From assembly GCA_964389805.1 (NCBI GenBank), contig CAYMFU010000292.1, positions 1 to 64,000 of the forward strand: a DNA stretch of 64,000 nucleotides, written 5' to 3'. Below the pieces are notes generated by a model. The model made no database searches, was not told the DNA's origin, and saw only the letters and a list, made by a program, of their open reading frames with translations. The position numbers and the translations under genes are program-made. Shown here piece after piece: positions 36,278 through 44,257 of this stretch (its first letter is position 1; the number at the start of each line of letters is the position of its first letter). The stretch comes from JAGTVG01 sp964389805. Its GTDB lineage: Bacteria; Bacteroidota; Bacteroidia; Cytophagales; Cyclobacteriaceae.

Positions 36278-36901
36278 TTATGAATTTTTAGCTTTTATTG
36301 ATCTTTTAAGTAGTAAACCGATATTGGGGATAAAGGCAGGAACTTTTGATTTATAGATTAAATATTCTTTACCAAATGTCTTAATCAGTTTTTTCTCTTC
36401 AAAATGGGAGCCAATAATAAAATATGTGACCATGCAAATTACAGATATCAGGTTAACAATATTTGGAGCAAAGATCAAATATCCTGCTAAAAACAGCATC
36501 GAACCACTATATAGGGGATGCCTCACATATCTTAAGATGCCTTCTTTGGTCAATCCCTGTTCTTCCAAATCGTCTTTTGCTTGCCTTAGTCCTAGGAATT
36601 CAGCAGTATCGTAATGCGAAAAGGATTTGATTACGATTAAAATTCCAAATGAGGCCAGGCTCAATCCAATACCGCTTGAAATTGTATTTATTCCATATAG
36701 GTGAAAAAGAGGCAGGGAGGATTGAAATAAGAAAATTACTGCCAGACCTGCAATTGAAAAGAACACATAAATTCCCCGGTAAAACCTGTTAATACGGGGG
36801 AATAATTCCTGAAATCTAATTTTAACAACATTGGATGCAAATACACTGTGGATTATGAAATATAATAACCAAAGTAGGATCAGTATAAGAATGGAAGCCA
36901 T
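36278..36901 (-). CDS. Integral membrane methyltransferase, isoprenylcysteine/phospholipid methyltransferase-like
   Basis: A 207-aa protein with about five to six transmembrane helices. The C-terminal half contains YVRHPLYSGSMLFLAGYLI (in part RHPLYSGSMLFLAG, ~125-138) and EEKKLIKTFGKEYLIYK (~168-184), the RHPxY and EE motifs of ICMT/PEMT/NnrU-like membrane methyltransferases that use SAM at the membrane surface. Substrate cannot be told; lipids or quinone-like compounds are common in the group. Stand-alone, divergent from the Lys1-like dehydrogenase gene. Confidence 0.8.
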   Translation of the reverse strand: MASILILILLWLLYFIIHSVFASNVVKIRFQELFPRINRFYRGIYVFFSIAGLAVIFLFQSSLPLFHLYGINTISSGIGLSLASFGILIVIKSFSHYDTAEFLGLRQAKDDLEEQGLTKEGILRYVRHPLYSGSMLFLAGYLIFAPNIVNLISVICMVTYFIIGSHFEEKKLIKTFGKEYLIYKSKVPAFIPNIGLLLKRSIKAKNS

Positions 36902-36980
36902 TGCGTTTTATAAAATTTTTCTTTTATATTAAGTACTTGTAACAGTAAGTCTATTACGCGTTTTTGATTTATTTACTAAA

Positions 36981-38198
36981 ATGAACAAAATTAAAATAGG
37001 AATTGCAAGGGAAGGGAAAATCCCGCCCGATAACCGTGTTCCGCTAACACCTTGGGAAGTTATAGAAGCACAGAATATTTTCCCCGCTTTTGAAATTGTT
37101 ATTCAAACCTCCAGCATACGGTGTTTTGCAGATGAATCCTATTCTAATCTAAATATCCCTGTAGTAGAAAAGTTAGATGATTGTGATATTATTCTCGGGA
37201 TAAAGGAGTTCCCGATAGCAGATCTTATACCCGGGAAAACCTATTTATTCTTTTCACATACTATAAAAAGGCAATCATATAACAGGAAATTGCTTCGGTC
37301 AATCATGGAAAAAAAAATAAAGCTGATAGAATATGAATGCCTGACAGATAGATTCGGAAAACGGGTGATAGCCTTTGGGCGGTTTGCAGGAATAGTAGGG
37401 GCATATAATAGCCTCTTAGGTTATGGCAAAAAGTTCAAATTATACGATATAAAGCCAGCCTATCAATGCAGTTCCTATATTGAACTGAAAAACGAGTACA
37501 AAAAGATGCAACTGCCGCCTGTAAAGGTGGTACTGACGGGGCATGGTAGTGTTGGGCACGGTGCCAGGGAAGTGCTTGAGAACATGGGAATTAAAGAAGT
37601 GACGGTCTATGATTTTATGAACCACGAACTTAAAGATCCTGTCTTTACGCAGTTACATTCCAGAGATTACTACAGACGGTTTGATGATGGCGATTTTGAC
37701 CGGGAAGAATTTCACAGGTCACCTCACTTTTATAAGTCTGACTTTATCAGGTTTGCCAGGAAGGCTGATATTTTTATCAATGGAACATTCTGGAACGAGG
37801 GTGCTGACCGGTATTTCAGTATTGCAGATATGTTGCGGGATGATTTCAGTATCAAAATAATAGCAGACATTTCCTGCGATATAAAGGGTCCTATACCCTC
37901 AACATTAAGGGCCACATCCATTGAAGATCCCTTTTATGATTTTGATCCGGTCGAATCCTGTGAACAGCCTCCTTTTTCTGATGATGGTAACATTACTGTG
38001 ATGGCTGTTGACAATCTGCCAAATGAACTTCCCAGGGAAGCTTCTAACTCATTTGGCCGTGCATTGATTGAAAAGGTATTTCCGAATATGGTTTATGGAG
38101 ATGAAGATGAAATGGTTGAAAGGGCAACCATAACAAATAATGGTGAGCTTACACCCAGATATAAATACCTGGATGAATTTGTGTATGGAAGAAAATAA
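36981..38198 (+). CDS. Saccharopine dehydrogenase (lysine-forming)-like / AlaDH-PNT family oxidoreductase
   Basis: A 405-aa NAD(P)-dependent oxidoreductase. The N-terminus KIGIAREGKIPPDNRVPLTP (in part) is the alanine dehydrogenase/transhydrogenase opening. The order of KEFP, YLFFSHTIKRQ and LIEYECLTD matches the Lys1/LKR branch (saccharopine or lysine-oxoglutarate reductase). The nucleotide-binding loop is VVLTGHGSVGHGARE (~179-193), and later DISCDIKGPIPST is also Lys1-like. It could belong to lysine degradation or to an unknown amine-oxoacid condensation; no second lysine gene is adjacent. Followed by a bidirectional terminator shared with rho. Confidence 0.8.
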   Translation: MNKIKIGIAREGKIPPDNRVPLTPWEVIEAQNIFPAFEIVIQTSSIRCFADESYSNLNIPVVEKLDDCDIILGIKEFPIADLIPGKTYLFFSHTIKRQSYNRKLLRSIMEKKIKLIEYECLTDRFGKRVIAFGRFAGIVGAYNSLLGYGKKFKLYDIKPAYQCSSYIELKNEYKKMQLPPVKVVLTGHGSVGHGAREVLENMGIKEVTVYDFMNHELKDPVFTQLHSRDYYRRFDDGDFDREEFHRSPHFYKSDFIRFARKADIFINGTFWNEGADRYFSIADMLRDDFSIKIIADISCDIKGPIPSTLRATSIEDPFYDFDPVESCEQPPFSDDGNITVMAVDNLPNELPREASNSFGRALIEKVFPNMVYGDEDEMVERATITNNGELTPRYKYLDEFVYGRK

Positions 38199-38199
38199 A

Positions 38200-38239
38200 A
38201 AATCCCGCCCCATGCAATATGCGCGCTGAGACGGGATTT
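38200..38239. terminator. Bidirectional terminator between Lys1-like gene and rho
   Basis: AAATCCCG (38200-38207) pairs with CGGGATTT (38232-38239) across a 24-nt loop that contains further GC-rich pairing potential. A-rich on the left flank and T-containing on the right, it serves both convergent genes. Confidence 0.75.
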
Positions 38240-38258
38240 GTATGTTTTTTGTCAGGTA

Positions 38259-39866
38259 TTAACTATTCATTGTTAAAAGAAACTCTTCATTGTTTCTTGT
38301 ACCTTTCATTCTTTCTATAAGGAATTCAATAGCTTCGTTTGAATTCATATCGGACATAAATTTACGAAGGATCCAGATTCGCTGTAGCGTTTCTTTATCA
38401 AGCAATAAATCTTCTCTCCTTGTGCCGGAAGCCGGAACATCAAGAGCAGGGAATATTCGTTTGTTAGATAACTTGCGATCCAGCTGTAATTCCATATTAC
38501 CTGTTCCCTTAAATTCTTCAAAAATAACTTCATCCATTTTTGAACCGGTTTCTATCAAGGCGGTTGCAATAATGGTCAATGATCCGCCATTTTCAACATT
38601 TCTTGCCGCACCAAAGAATCTTTTTGGTTTGTGCAGTGCATTCGCATCAACACCCCCGGAAAGTATCTTTCCTGAAGATGGAACCACAGTGTTATGTGCT
38701 CGTGCTAATCGAGTGATGGAATCCAGTAAAATAACGACATCATGTCCGCATTCTACCATTCTTTTGGCTTTTTCCAAAACAATACCGGCAACTTTAACAT
38801 GTCTTTCGGCCTGTTCGTCGAAGGTTGAAGAAACTACTTCTGCTTTAACAGAACGTGCCATATCGGTTACTTCCTCAGGTCTCTCATCAATCAAAAGTAT
38901 CATCAGATAAATTTCGGGATGATTCTCGGCAATGGCATTTGCGATCTGCTTCAATAATACAGTTTTACCTGTATATGGCTGTGCGACGATCATGCCTCGT
39001 TGACCCTTTCCAATTGGAGCGAATAGATCATGGATCCTCATGGAATAATTGCCTGGATCAGACTTGGCAGCCAGATTTATCTTTTCTTCCGGGAATAAAG
39101 GAGTCAGATATTCAAAAGGAACACGATCTCGAATTTCTTCAGTTGTCTTACCGTTTACATTTTCAACCCTGAGTAAGGCAAAATATTTTTCACCTTCCTT
39201 GGGTGGCCTGATTTGACCATGAACGATATCGCCGGTTTTTAATCCAAATAGCTTTATCTGGGAAGGAGATACATAAATATCATCCGGGCTGGCAAGGTAA
39301 TTATAATCTGATGAACGAAGGAAGCCGTAACCATCCTGCATGATCTCAAGAACACCTTCGTTCTCAATAACTCCATCAAATTCCTTAATAGCAGGTTTTT
39401 TATGTCCCTGGTCATCCTTACGGTCCCTTCTATGGTCTTTTCTTGGTTCCGTACTAGTTTTGGATTCAGCTTTTTCAGGTTTTTCAGGTCTTTCAGGTCT
39501 TTCAGGTTTTTCTTTAGTTTTGGATTCTTCTCCGCTAAATTTCCCGAAGGTTTCATCCAACTCCATGTCAAATGATTCAAGCAGTTCATCGGCCGTTTTA
39601 TTACCTACATCTTTTGGCTCGATTTCTTTGACATTTTCTCTTTTAGCAATGGTTGCGGTAATATTCGGTTCACTCACCGGTTCTTTCTTCGCAGTTGCCT
39701 TCTTGCTGGTTGCTTTTTTAGTTTGTGGGTTAGCGGCCTGGAAATCAAGGATCTTATATATTAACTCCTTTTTGGGTAGTTTTTTAAAATTTTTAACCCC
39801 CAACTCTTCCGCAATTTCTTTCAGCTCAGAAAGAAGCCTCACATTTAAATCATCAATATTATACAT
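38259..39866 (-). CDS. rho: Transcription termination factor Rho with charged insert
   Basis: Hexameric RNA helicase ending transcription. 535 aa, about 115 longer than E. coli Rho. Residues ~1-50 are the Rho N-domain helix bundle (LNVRLLSELKEIAEELGV). Residues ~52-170 are a low-complexity insert rich in Lys, Glu and Pro, including (ERP/EKP) tripeptide repeats. The RNA-binding cold-shock domain follows (GVLEIMQDGYGFLRSSDYNY), then the motor domain with APIGKGQRGMIVAQPYTGKT (in part; Walker A ends ~302), LLIDERPEEVTDM and TRLARAHNTV. The insert is typical for Bacteroidota. The bicyclomycin-site residues lie in the normal PYTGKT loop. Confidence 0.96.
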   Translation of the reverse strand: MYNIDDLNVRLLSELKEIAEELGVKNFKKLPKKELIYKILDFQAANPQTKKATSKKATAKKEPVSEPNITATIAKRENVKEIEPKDVGNKTADELLESFDMELDETFGKFSGEESKTKEKPERPERPEKPEKAESKTSTEPRKDHRRDRKDDQGHKKPAIKEFDGVIENEGVLEIMQDGYGFLRSSDYNYLASPDDIYVSPSQIKLFGLKTGDIVHGQIRPPKEGEKYFALLRVENVNGKTTEEIRDRVPFEYLTPLFPEEKINLAAKSDPGNYSMRIHDLFAPIGKGQRGMIVAQPYTGKTVLLKQIANAIAENHPEIYLMILLIDERPEEVTDMARSVKAEVVSSTFDEQAERHVKVAGIVLEKAKRMVECGHDVVILLDSITRLARAHNTVVPSSGKILSGGVDANALHKPKRFFGAARNVENGGSLTIIATALIETGSKMDEVIFEEFKGTGNMELQLDRKLSNKRIFPALDVPASGTRREDLLLDKETLQRIWILRKFMSDMNSNEAIEFLIERMKGTRNNEEFLLTMNS

Positions 39867-39989
39867 AATAAGGTATTAAAAGTAATCTAGGATTTGTTTT
39901 GATCTTATTGAACAGTTATGAAAAAGAATAATGAATTTCTACTCTCAGAATGGGCTATCTCTATAGTCCACAGATGAATTGATGGTACA

Positions 39990-40018
39990 ATATTATATCA
40001 CATACCCTTAATTGTCAA
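39990..40018 (-). promoter_or_regulatory. TTGACA-17-TAATAT promoter-like element upstream of rho
   Basis: On the minus strand TTGACA (40018-40013) and TAATAT (39995-39990) are separated by exactly 17 bases, an E. coli sigma-70-like arrangement. That is unusual in a phylum whose housekeeping promoters read TTTG/TAnnTTTG. It would give rho a leader of roughly 115 nt. AT-rich DNA raises the chance of coincidence. Confidence 0.4.
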
Positions 40019-40084
40019 GAATATACATTTATTTTATCTAAACTTATATTTTAAAATAATATTTCGAAAAAATAAATTTCTTTA

Positions 40085-40112
40085 TTGTTAACAATAATTC
40101 CTCTTACATTTG
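40085..40112 (+). promoter_or_regulatory. Putative serS promoter
   Basis: TTG (40085-40087), 17 bases, then TACATTTG (40105-40112), matching -33 TTG and -7 TAnnTTTG. The -33 is inside a perfect palindrome TTGTTAACAA (40085-40094). The serS ATG is 24 bases further. Confidence 0.6.
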
Positions 40113-40135
40113 CACTGAAAATAAATTGATAAAAT

Positions 40136-41410
40136 ATGCTGCAAATACCGCATATACGAAGTAATAAACCAGCCATAATAAAAGGTCTTCAAAAAAAGAG
40201 ATTTACCGATGCTGAGGCCACCATTTCTCTAGTGATTGATGTGGATGATAAGAGACGATCTGTTCAGTCAGATCTGGATTCGATATTGAATGAATTGAAC
40301 CAGATCTCACGGTCGATTGGAAGCTTGTTGAAAGAAGGTAAAAAGGAAGTAGCGGAGCAGGCCAAACAGGCTACCAAAGATCTTAAAGAGAAGAGTAAAG
40401 TGTTAAGTGATACATTATCAGAGGTGCAGGCCCAACTTGATGACCTATTATATACTATACCGAACATTCCACATGAGGATGTTCCTGAAGGAACAACAAG
40501 TGAAGAAAATCAGATCATTTACTCATGGGGGGAAATTCCTGTGTTAAAAGACACTGCATTGCCTCATTGGGATCTGATTGAGAAATATGATATTATTGAT
40601 TTTAAACTTGGGAATAAAATAACAGGAGCAGGATTCCCTGTATACAAAGGAAAAGGCGCCAAGCTCCAACGGGCCCTCATCAGTTTCTTTCTGGATCAAG
40701 CAGAAAAGACAGGCTATACAGAGATCCAGCCTCCAATTCTTATCAATGCCGATTCAGGTCGTGCTACAGGTCAGTTACCTGATAAAGAAGGTCAGATGTA
40801 CCAACTCACGGATGAGGATTATTATTTGATACCTACAGCAGAAGTCCCAATTACTAACATATATAGATCCACAATAATTAACAGTGAAGACTTGCCCATT
40901 AAAAATGCAGGCTATACTTCCTGTTTCAGAAGGGAAGCAGGCTCCTGGGGGGCACACGTACGGGGCCTTAATCGTTTGCACCAGTTTGATAAGGTAGAAA
41001 TAGTGGAAATACATAAACCGGAGAATTCATATCATGCACTAGACAATATGTGTGACTACATAAAAGGTTTATTAACGAAACTTGAGCTTCCTTTCCGTAT
41101 GATCAGGTTATGTGGTGGTGATCTTGGTTTTACTTCTGCCATGACATACGATATGGAGGTATACTCTGCAGCTCAGAAAAAATGGCTGGAAGTAAGCTCG
41201 GTAAGCAATTATGAGACTTACCAGGCCAACCGTTTGAAATTACGTTATAGGGATGATAATGGTAAAAACGTATTATTGCATACCCTGAATGGAAGTGCTC
41301 TGGCGCTGCCGCGTATTGTAGCAGCCATTTTGGAAAACAACCAGACTGATGAAGGTATTAAAATACCTGAGAAACTTGTCAGCTATACTGGATTTCAAAT
41401 GATCAAATAA
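40136..41410 (+). CDS. serS: Seryl-tRNA synthetase
   Basis: Charges tRNA-Ser (and tRNA-Sec) with serine. 424 aa. The N-terminal ~100 residues form the tRNA-binding coiled coil (VDDKRRSVQSDLDSILNELNQ..., in part). Class II catalytic motifs follow: motif 2 region SCFRREAGSWGAHVRGLNRLHQF (in part FRREAGSWGAHVRG, ~262-275) and motif 3 NGSALALPRIVAAILENNQ (~382-400). The motif-3 variant with ALALPR is common in this phylum. A GNAT gene follows after 9 bases, so read-through is likely. Confidence 0.97.
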   Translation: MLQIPHIRSNKPAIIKGLQKKRFTDAEATISLVIDVDDKRRSVQSDLDSILNELNQISRSIGSLLKEGKKEVAEQAKQATKDLKEKSKVLSDTLSEVQAQLDDLLYTIPNIPHEDVPEGTTSEENQIIYSWGEIPVLKDTALPHWDLIEKYDIIDFKLGNKITGAGFPVYKGKGAKLQRALISFFLDQAEKTGYTEIQPPILINADSGRATGQLPDKEGQMYQLTDEDYYLIPTAEVPITNIYRSTIINSEDLPIKNAGYTSCFRREAGSWGAHVRGLNRLHQFDKVEIVEIHKPENSYHALDNMCDYIKGLLTKLELPFRMIRLCGGDLGFTSAMTYDMEVYSAAQKKWLEVSSVSNYETYQANRLKLRYRDDNGKNVLLHTLNGSALALPRIVAAILENNQTDEGIKIPEKLVSYTGFQMIK

Positions 41411-41419
41411 ATCTGAAAT

Positions 41420-41893
41420 ATGATTGTAAGGAAAGGTAGAAAAGAAGACCTGAGAAGTGCCTTAGGTCTGGTAAAGGAACTTGCAGTATATGAAAGTGCC
41501 ATGCATGAGGTTAAAAATACTGTTGAGGAAATGGAGAAAGATGGATTTGGAAGTGAACCGGTATTTGGATTTTTTGTTGCTGAGAACAGTCAAGGTATAA
41601 TTGGGTTATCCTTATATTACTTTAGATATTCTACCTGGAAGGGGAAAATACTATATATCGAAGACCTGGTGGTTATGGAAAGATTTAGAAGAAGTGGAGC
41701 CGGGAGAATGTTAATGGAGGCTTCCATTCAGGAAGCGAAAAAACAGAATTGTAATGGAGTACAGTGGCAGGTGCTGGATTGGAATGAACCAGCAATAAAA
41801 TTTTATGAAAAGTATAATCCTGTCCAGGATCCTGAATGGATTAATTTCAGAATTGAAAAGGATCAGTTAGATAGTTATAAATCCAGTTCCTGA
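41420..41893 (+). CDS. GNAT family N-acetyltransferase
   Basis: A 157-aa acetyl-CoA-dependent acyltransferase. The start IVRKGRKEDLRSALGLVKELA, central IEDLVVMERFRRSGAGRMLM (acetyl-CoA-binding RxxGxG at ~93-98) and the C-terminal VLDWNEPAIKFYEKYNP are those of diamine N-acetyltransferase-like GNATs (SAT/SSAT group). The substrate may be a polyamine or a thialysine-like compound. It is 9 bases downstream of serS, and its 3' end overlaps the convergent DUF4286 gene by 19 bases. Confidence 0.85.
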   Translation: MIVRKGRKEDLRSALGLVKELAVYESAMHEVKNTVEEMEKDGFGSEPVFGFFVAENSQGIIGLSLYYFRYSTWKGKILYIEDLVVMERFRRSGAGRMLMEASIQEAKKQNCNGVQWQVLDWNEPAIKFYEKYNPVQDPEWINFRIEKDQLDSYKSSS

Positions 41894-42180
41894 AGTACCG
41901 TCTGAAAGGCCACGTGTTTATTTTTATACCTGAAATTATGCTCCTCTGCTAATGTGTGTGCCGATTTATCCAGGAATTCCTGGATAAGCTCTATAGTATG
42001 GGTCATTAACTGTACAGAATAAGTTGAGCCTTCGTCTTCTATATTTAATAAGCGGAAAAATCGTACTGAAGAAAAGTATCCAGTGTTCATTATCTTAGGA
42101 ATATAAACTACCTTCATCCAGTCGATCCAGTCAGCCTCTATGTCCTTTTCTATATTATAAGTAATGTTATATAAGATCAT
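41875..42180 (-). CDS. DUF4286 family protein
   Basis: A 101-aa cytoplasmic protein. It opens MILYNITYNIEKDIEADWIDWM and continues VYIPKIMNTGYFSSVRFFRLL and YSVQLMTHTIELIQEFL, the pattern of DUF4286, a small ferredoxin-like-fold family found nearly only in Bacteroidota. Function unknown. Its stop lies inside the 3' end of the GNAT gene (19-base tail-to-tail overlap). Divergent from the MerR regulator at 42349. Confidence 0.85.
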   Translation of the reverse strand: MILYNITYNIEKDIEADWIDWMKVVYIPKIMNTGYFSSVRFFRLLNIEDEGSTYSVQLMTHTIELIQEFLDKSAHTLAEEHNFRYKNKHVAFQTVLQELDL

Positions 42181-42292
42181 TTAAGAAGTTTTAGGAATAT
42201 TTAATAATTTTAACATAAATTGAACTTATTGTGGTTTAATATCTCTTGAGATGAACAAATATCTGTTAAAACTGTGTCCTTTTATAACAAAT

Positions 42293-42330
42293 ATTAAACA
42301 AAAAGGAACAAGACTAGTTATCACGATAAC
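42293..42330 (+). promoter_or_regulatory. Operator-like sites before the MerR gene
   Basis: ATTAAACAAAAA starts at 42293 and is the same box seen seven times before the crt operon. A perfect dyad GTTATC-AC-GATAAC lies at 42317-42330, 18 bases before the GTG start. Both are candidates for autoregulation of the MerR gene. No clear -7 element is seen. Confidence 0.4.
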
Positions 42331-42348
42331 ATTTAACGAATAATTTTA

Positions 42349-43239
42349 GTGTCAACATATTCAATAAAGGATTTAGAGCAGTTGTCAGGGATCAAGGCCC
42401 ATACCCTCAGGATTTGGGAGCAGCGATATGATTTTATTAAACCAAAAAGAACAGATACGAACATAAGATACTATGATGACAGTGATCTGAAATTGATCTT
42501 AAATGTATCCTTACTTAAGGAAAATGGTCACAAAATCAGTAAAATTTCCCAGATGCATTATAATGATATGCAGAACGAGGTTATTAAACTGACTGAAAAG
42601 AAATTGAGTTATCCGGAGCAGATCCATTCTCTTACTCTGGCGATGATAGATCATGATGAAGAGCGTTTTGAAAAGATCATGTCTACTATAATTCTGCAAC
42701 TCGGTTTTCAAATGACCATGATAAAAGTCATTTATCCATTCTTAGTTAAGATCGGGATCTTGTGGCAGACCGGGGCAATAACACCTTCTCAGGAGCATTT
42801 TATATCTAATCTTATTCGGCAGAAGATGATAGTAGCAATTGATGGCCTTTTTGTTCCTGCTACAGACTATAAGAAAAAATATCTCCTCTTTCTTCCTGAG
42901 GGAGAACTACATGAATTATCATTATTATTCTCATCCTATATTTTAAAATCAAGGAAGAACAAAGTCATATATATTGGGCAGAGCACACCATTTGAAGATG
43001 TTATTAAAATTTATAACCAGTTAAAGCCTGACTATTTGCTGACAGTTCTTACTACTCACCCACAACCCTGTGAATTACAACCCTATCTTAACAAGTTGAG
43101 CCAGACATTTCATAATACCCAAATTTTGATTTCCGGGCGGCAGCTTTTAAGTGAGGATCTGGAAACCGGTAAAAACATTCATCTTTTGAACAAACTGGAG
43201 GACCTTGTCGAGTTTGTAGATGAGAATAGTGAGGAATAA
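42349..43239 (+). CDS. MerR-family regulator with CarH/LitR-like sensor domain
   Basis: A 296-aa regulator starting at GTG 42349. Residues 1-75 are the MerR winged helix-turn-helix (YSIKDLEQLSGIKAHTLRIWEQRY). Residues ~90-165 form a helical bundle with W139-x9-E149-H150, the Wx9EH motif that holds the adenosyl group in B12-dependent photoreceptors of the CarH/LitR type. Residues ~175-290 match the cobalamin-binding Rossmann domain. There the lower-ligand motif reads E186-L-H188-E-L-S191, with His kept but Gly replaced by Ser, and later ISGRQL replaces the usual GG region. It directly precedes the crt operon on the same strand and is probably its repressor, responding to light or B12 state. 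True B12 binding is uncertain. Confidence 0.85.
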   Translation: MSTYSIKDLEQLSGIKAHTLRIWEQRYDFIKPKRTDTNIRYYDDSDLKLILNVSLLKENGHKISKISQMHYNDMQNEVIKLTEKKLSYPEQIHSLTLAMIDHDEERFEKIMSTIILQLGFQMTMIKVIYPFLVKIGILWQTGAITPSQEHFISNLIRQKMIVAIDGLFVPATDYKKKYLLFLPEGELHELSLLFSSYILKSRKNKVIYIGQSTPFEDVIKIYNQLKPDYLLTVLTTHPQPCELQPYLNKLSQTFHNTQILISGRQLLSEDLETGKNIHLLNKLEDLVEFVDENSEE

Positions 43240-43464
43240 TTACAGGTCTTGGGACCTGTAATATAATCCTGATGAATACAATTATCATTAAACAATCCTT
43301 CCTGCTATGCTATAATCCTGATCAATTTGTTTTCATTTCGAATTTAACACCCTCATTTATATGTTAATATAATCTGAAAATAGAGATGTAGATTTTCAGC
43401 TGTATAGATCAGGATCTTTATCATATATGACTTTCTTCACGTGAGGACTTTCCTGGGCAGATCA

Positions 43465-43739
43465 TTTGTTTAGCCAGGCAAAAGTTAAACAAAAGTGAAG
43501 CTATACATCAATGAATTGCATAGATTGTTTAACTTTTTATAACATTTTCAAAAAAATATTAAACAACAGAAATTTTTTCTTATATGATAAATGATGTAAA
43601 AAGCTGGATAACAGACAAATAACTCATTTTATTAATAATTTAGTAACATTTTCTTAATATTTTGTTTAATAAATATTTGTAATTAATAAACAAAATGAAT
43701 TATATTTGTTTAAGTATACAAATCGAATCATTAAACAAA
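43465..43739. repeat. Seven TTGTTTAA / TTAAACAA boxes in the crt upstream region
   Basis: Boxes: TTTGTTTA 43465-43472, TTAAACAAA 43485-43493, TTGTTTAA 43525-43532, TTAAACAA 43559-43566, TTTGTTTAAT 43661-43670, TTTGTTTAA 43705-43713, TTAAACAAA 43731-43739. They mostly alternate in direction, giving inverted pairs, in the 506-base spacer between the MerR gene and the sigma factor start. The spacer is otherwise without a gene. They are proposed MerR binding sites. Confidence 0.6.
43676..43708 (+). promoter_or_regulatory. Promoter of the ECF-sigma/crt operon
   Basis: TTTG at 43676-43679, 21 bases, then TATATTTG at 43701-43708, an exact fit to the phylum's housekeeping promoter. One TTTGTTTAA box overlaps the -7 element, one lies just upstream of -33 and one just downstream of the expected start site, as expected for repression. 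The sigma factor ATG is at 43746. Confidence 0.7.
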
Positions 43740-43745
43740 ACAAAT

Positions 43746-44255
43746 ATGACAGCTTTAGAATTTAGTTACAGCATCAGCAGCCTGACCAAATCTCTTAAGC
43801 CGGTTGCTTTCAGATTGACGAGAGACAATGAGGATGCGGCAGACCTTGTTCAGGAAACAGTTTTCAAGGCATTCTCAAACCGGGAGAAATTTACGGAAGG
43901 AACAAACCTGAAAGCCTGGTTATTTACCATAATGAAAAACACATTTATTACTAATTACCAGAGAATGGTAAGAAGGAATACTTTCATCGATACTACAGAT
44001 AATCTTCACTATATTAATAGTACCGATAACATTACTGAGAACTTGGCTTACTCCAGTTTTGCTATGAAGGATATTAAAAAAGCCATTGATAAACTGGAGG
44101 AGATATACAGAAAGCCTTTTATGATGCATTTCCGTGGATTCAAATATTATGAAATCGCAGAAAAACTGGATATTCCAATAGGTACTGTAAAAAATCGAAT
44201 TCATATTGCACGAAAAGAACTTAAAAGTCATCTGAAGGCCTATAGTAGAATGTAA
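43746..44255 (+). CDS. ECF sigma factor heading the carotenoid operon
   Basis: A 169-aa group 4 sigma factor. ATG 43746 is preferred to 43695 because the latter would put the promoter-box region inside the gene. Region 2: NEDAADLVQETVFKAF (~29-44), then NLKAWLFTIMKNTFI. Region 4: FKYYEIAEKLDIPIGTVKNRIHIARKEL (in part IAEKLDIPIGTVKNRI), the -35-binding helix-turn-helix. No anti-sigma gene follows; instead crtI starts 2 bases later. That suggests its level is controlled through transcription by the neighbouring MerR protein. Targets are probably additional light/oxidative-stress genes (inference). Confidence 0.9.
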   Translation: MTALEFSYSISSLTKSLKPVAFRLTRDNEDAADLVQETVFKAFSNREKFTEGTNLKAWLFTIMKNTFITNYQRMVRRNTFIDTTDNLHYINSTDNITENLAYSSFAMKDIKKAIDKLEEIYRKPFMMHFRGFKYYEIAEKLDIPIGTVKNRIHIARKELKSHLKAYSRM

Positions 44256-44257
44256 TT

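Noticed and set aside
38200..38239. Hairpin considered as a small RNA or attenuator
   Set aside because: Its place between two convergent stops and the A/T flanks are explained by a bidirectional terminator.
39472..39511. Short direct repeats considered as a CRISPR array
   Set aside because: The units are 9 bp, contiguous and in frame within rho; there are no spacers.
39340..39879. 179-residue plus-strand frame opposite the rho insert, rich in Ser, Gly and Phe
   Set aside because: It is the complement of the Glu/Lys/Pro repeat in rho; the repeated FSGLSG pattern is a by-product.
43465..43739. TTGTTTAA boxes considered as a CRISPR or replication origin (DnaA boxes)
   Set aside because: Boxes are too short and irregularly spaced for CRISPR, and they do not match TTATCCACA. 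Their position over the crt promoter fits operators better.
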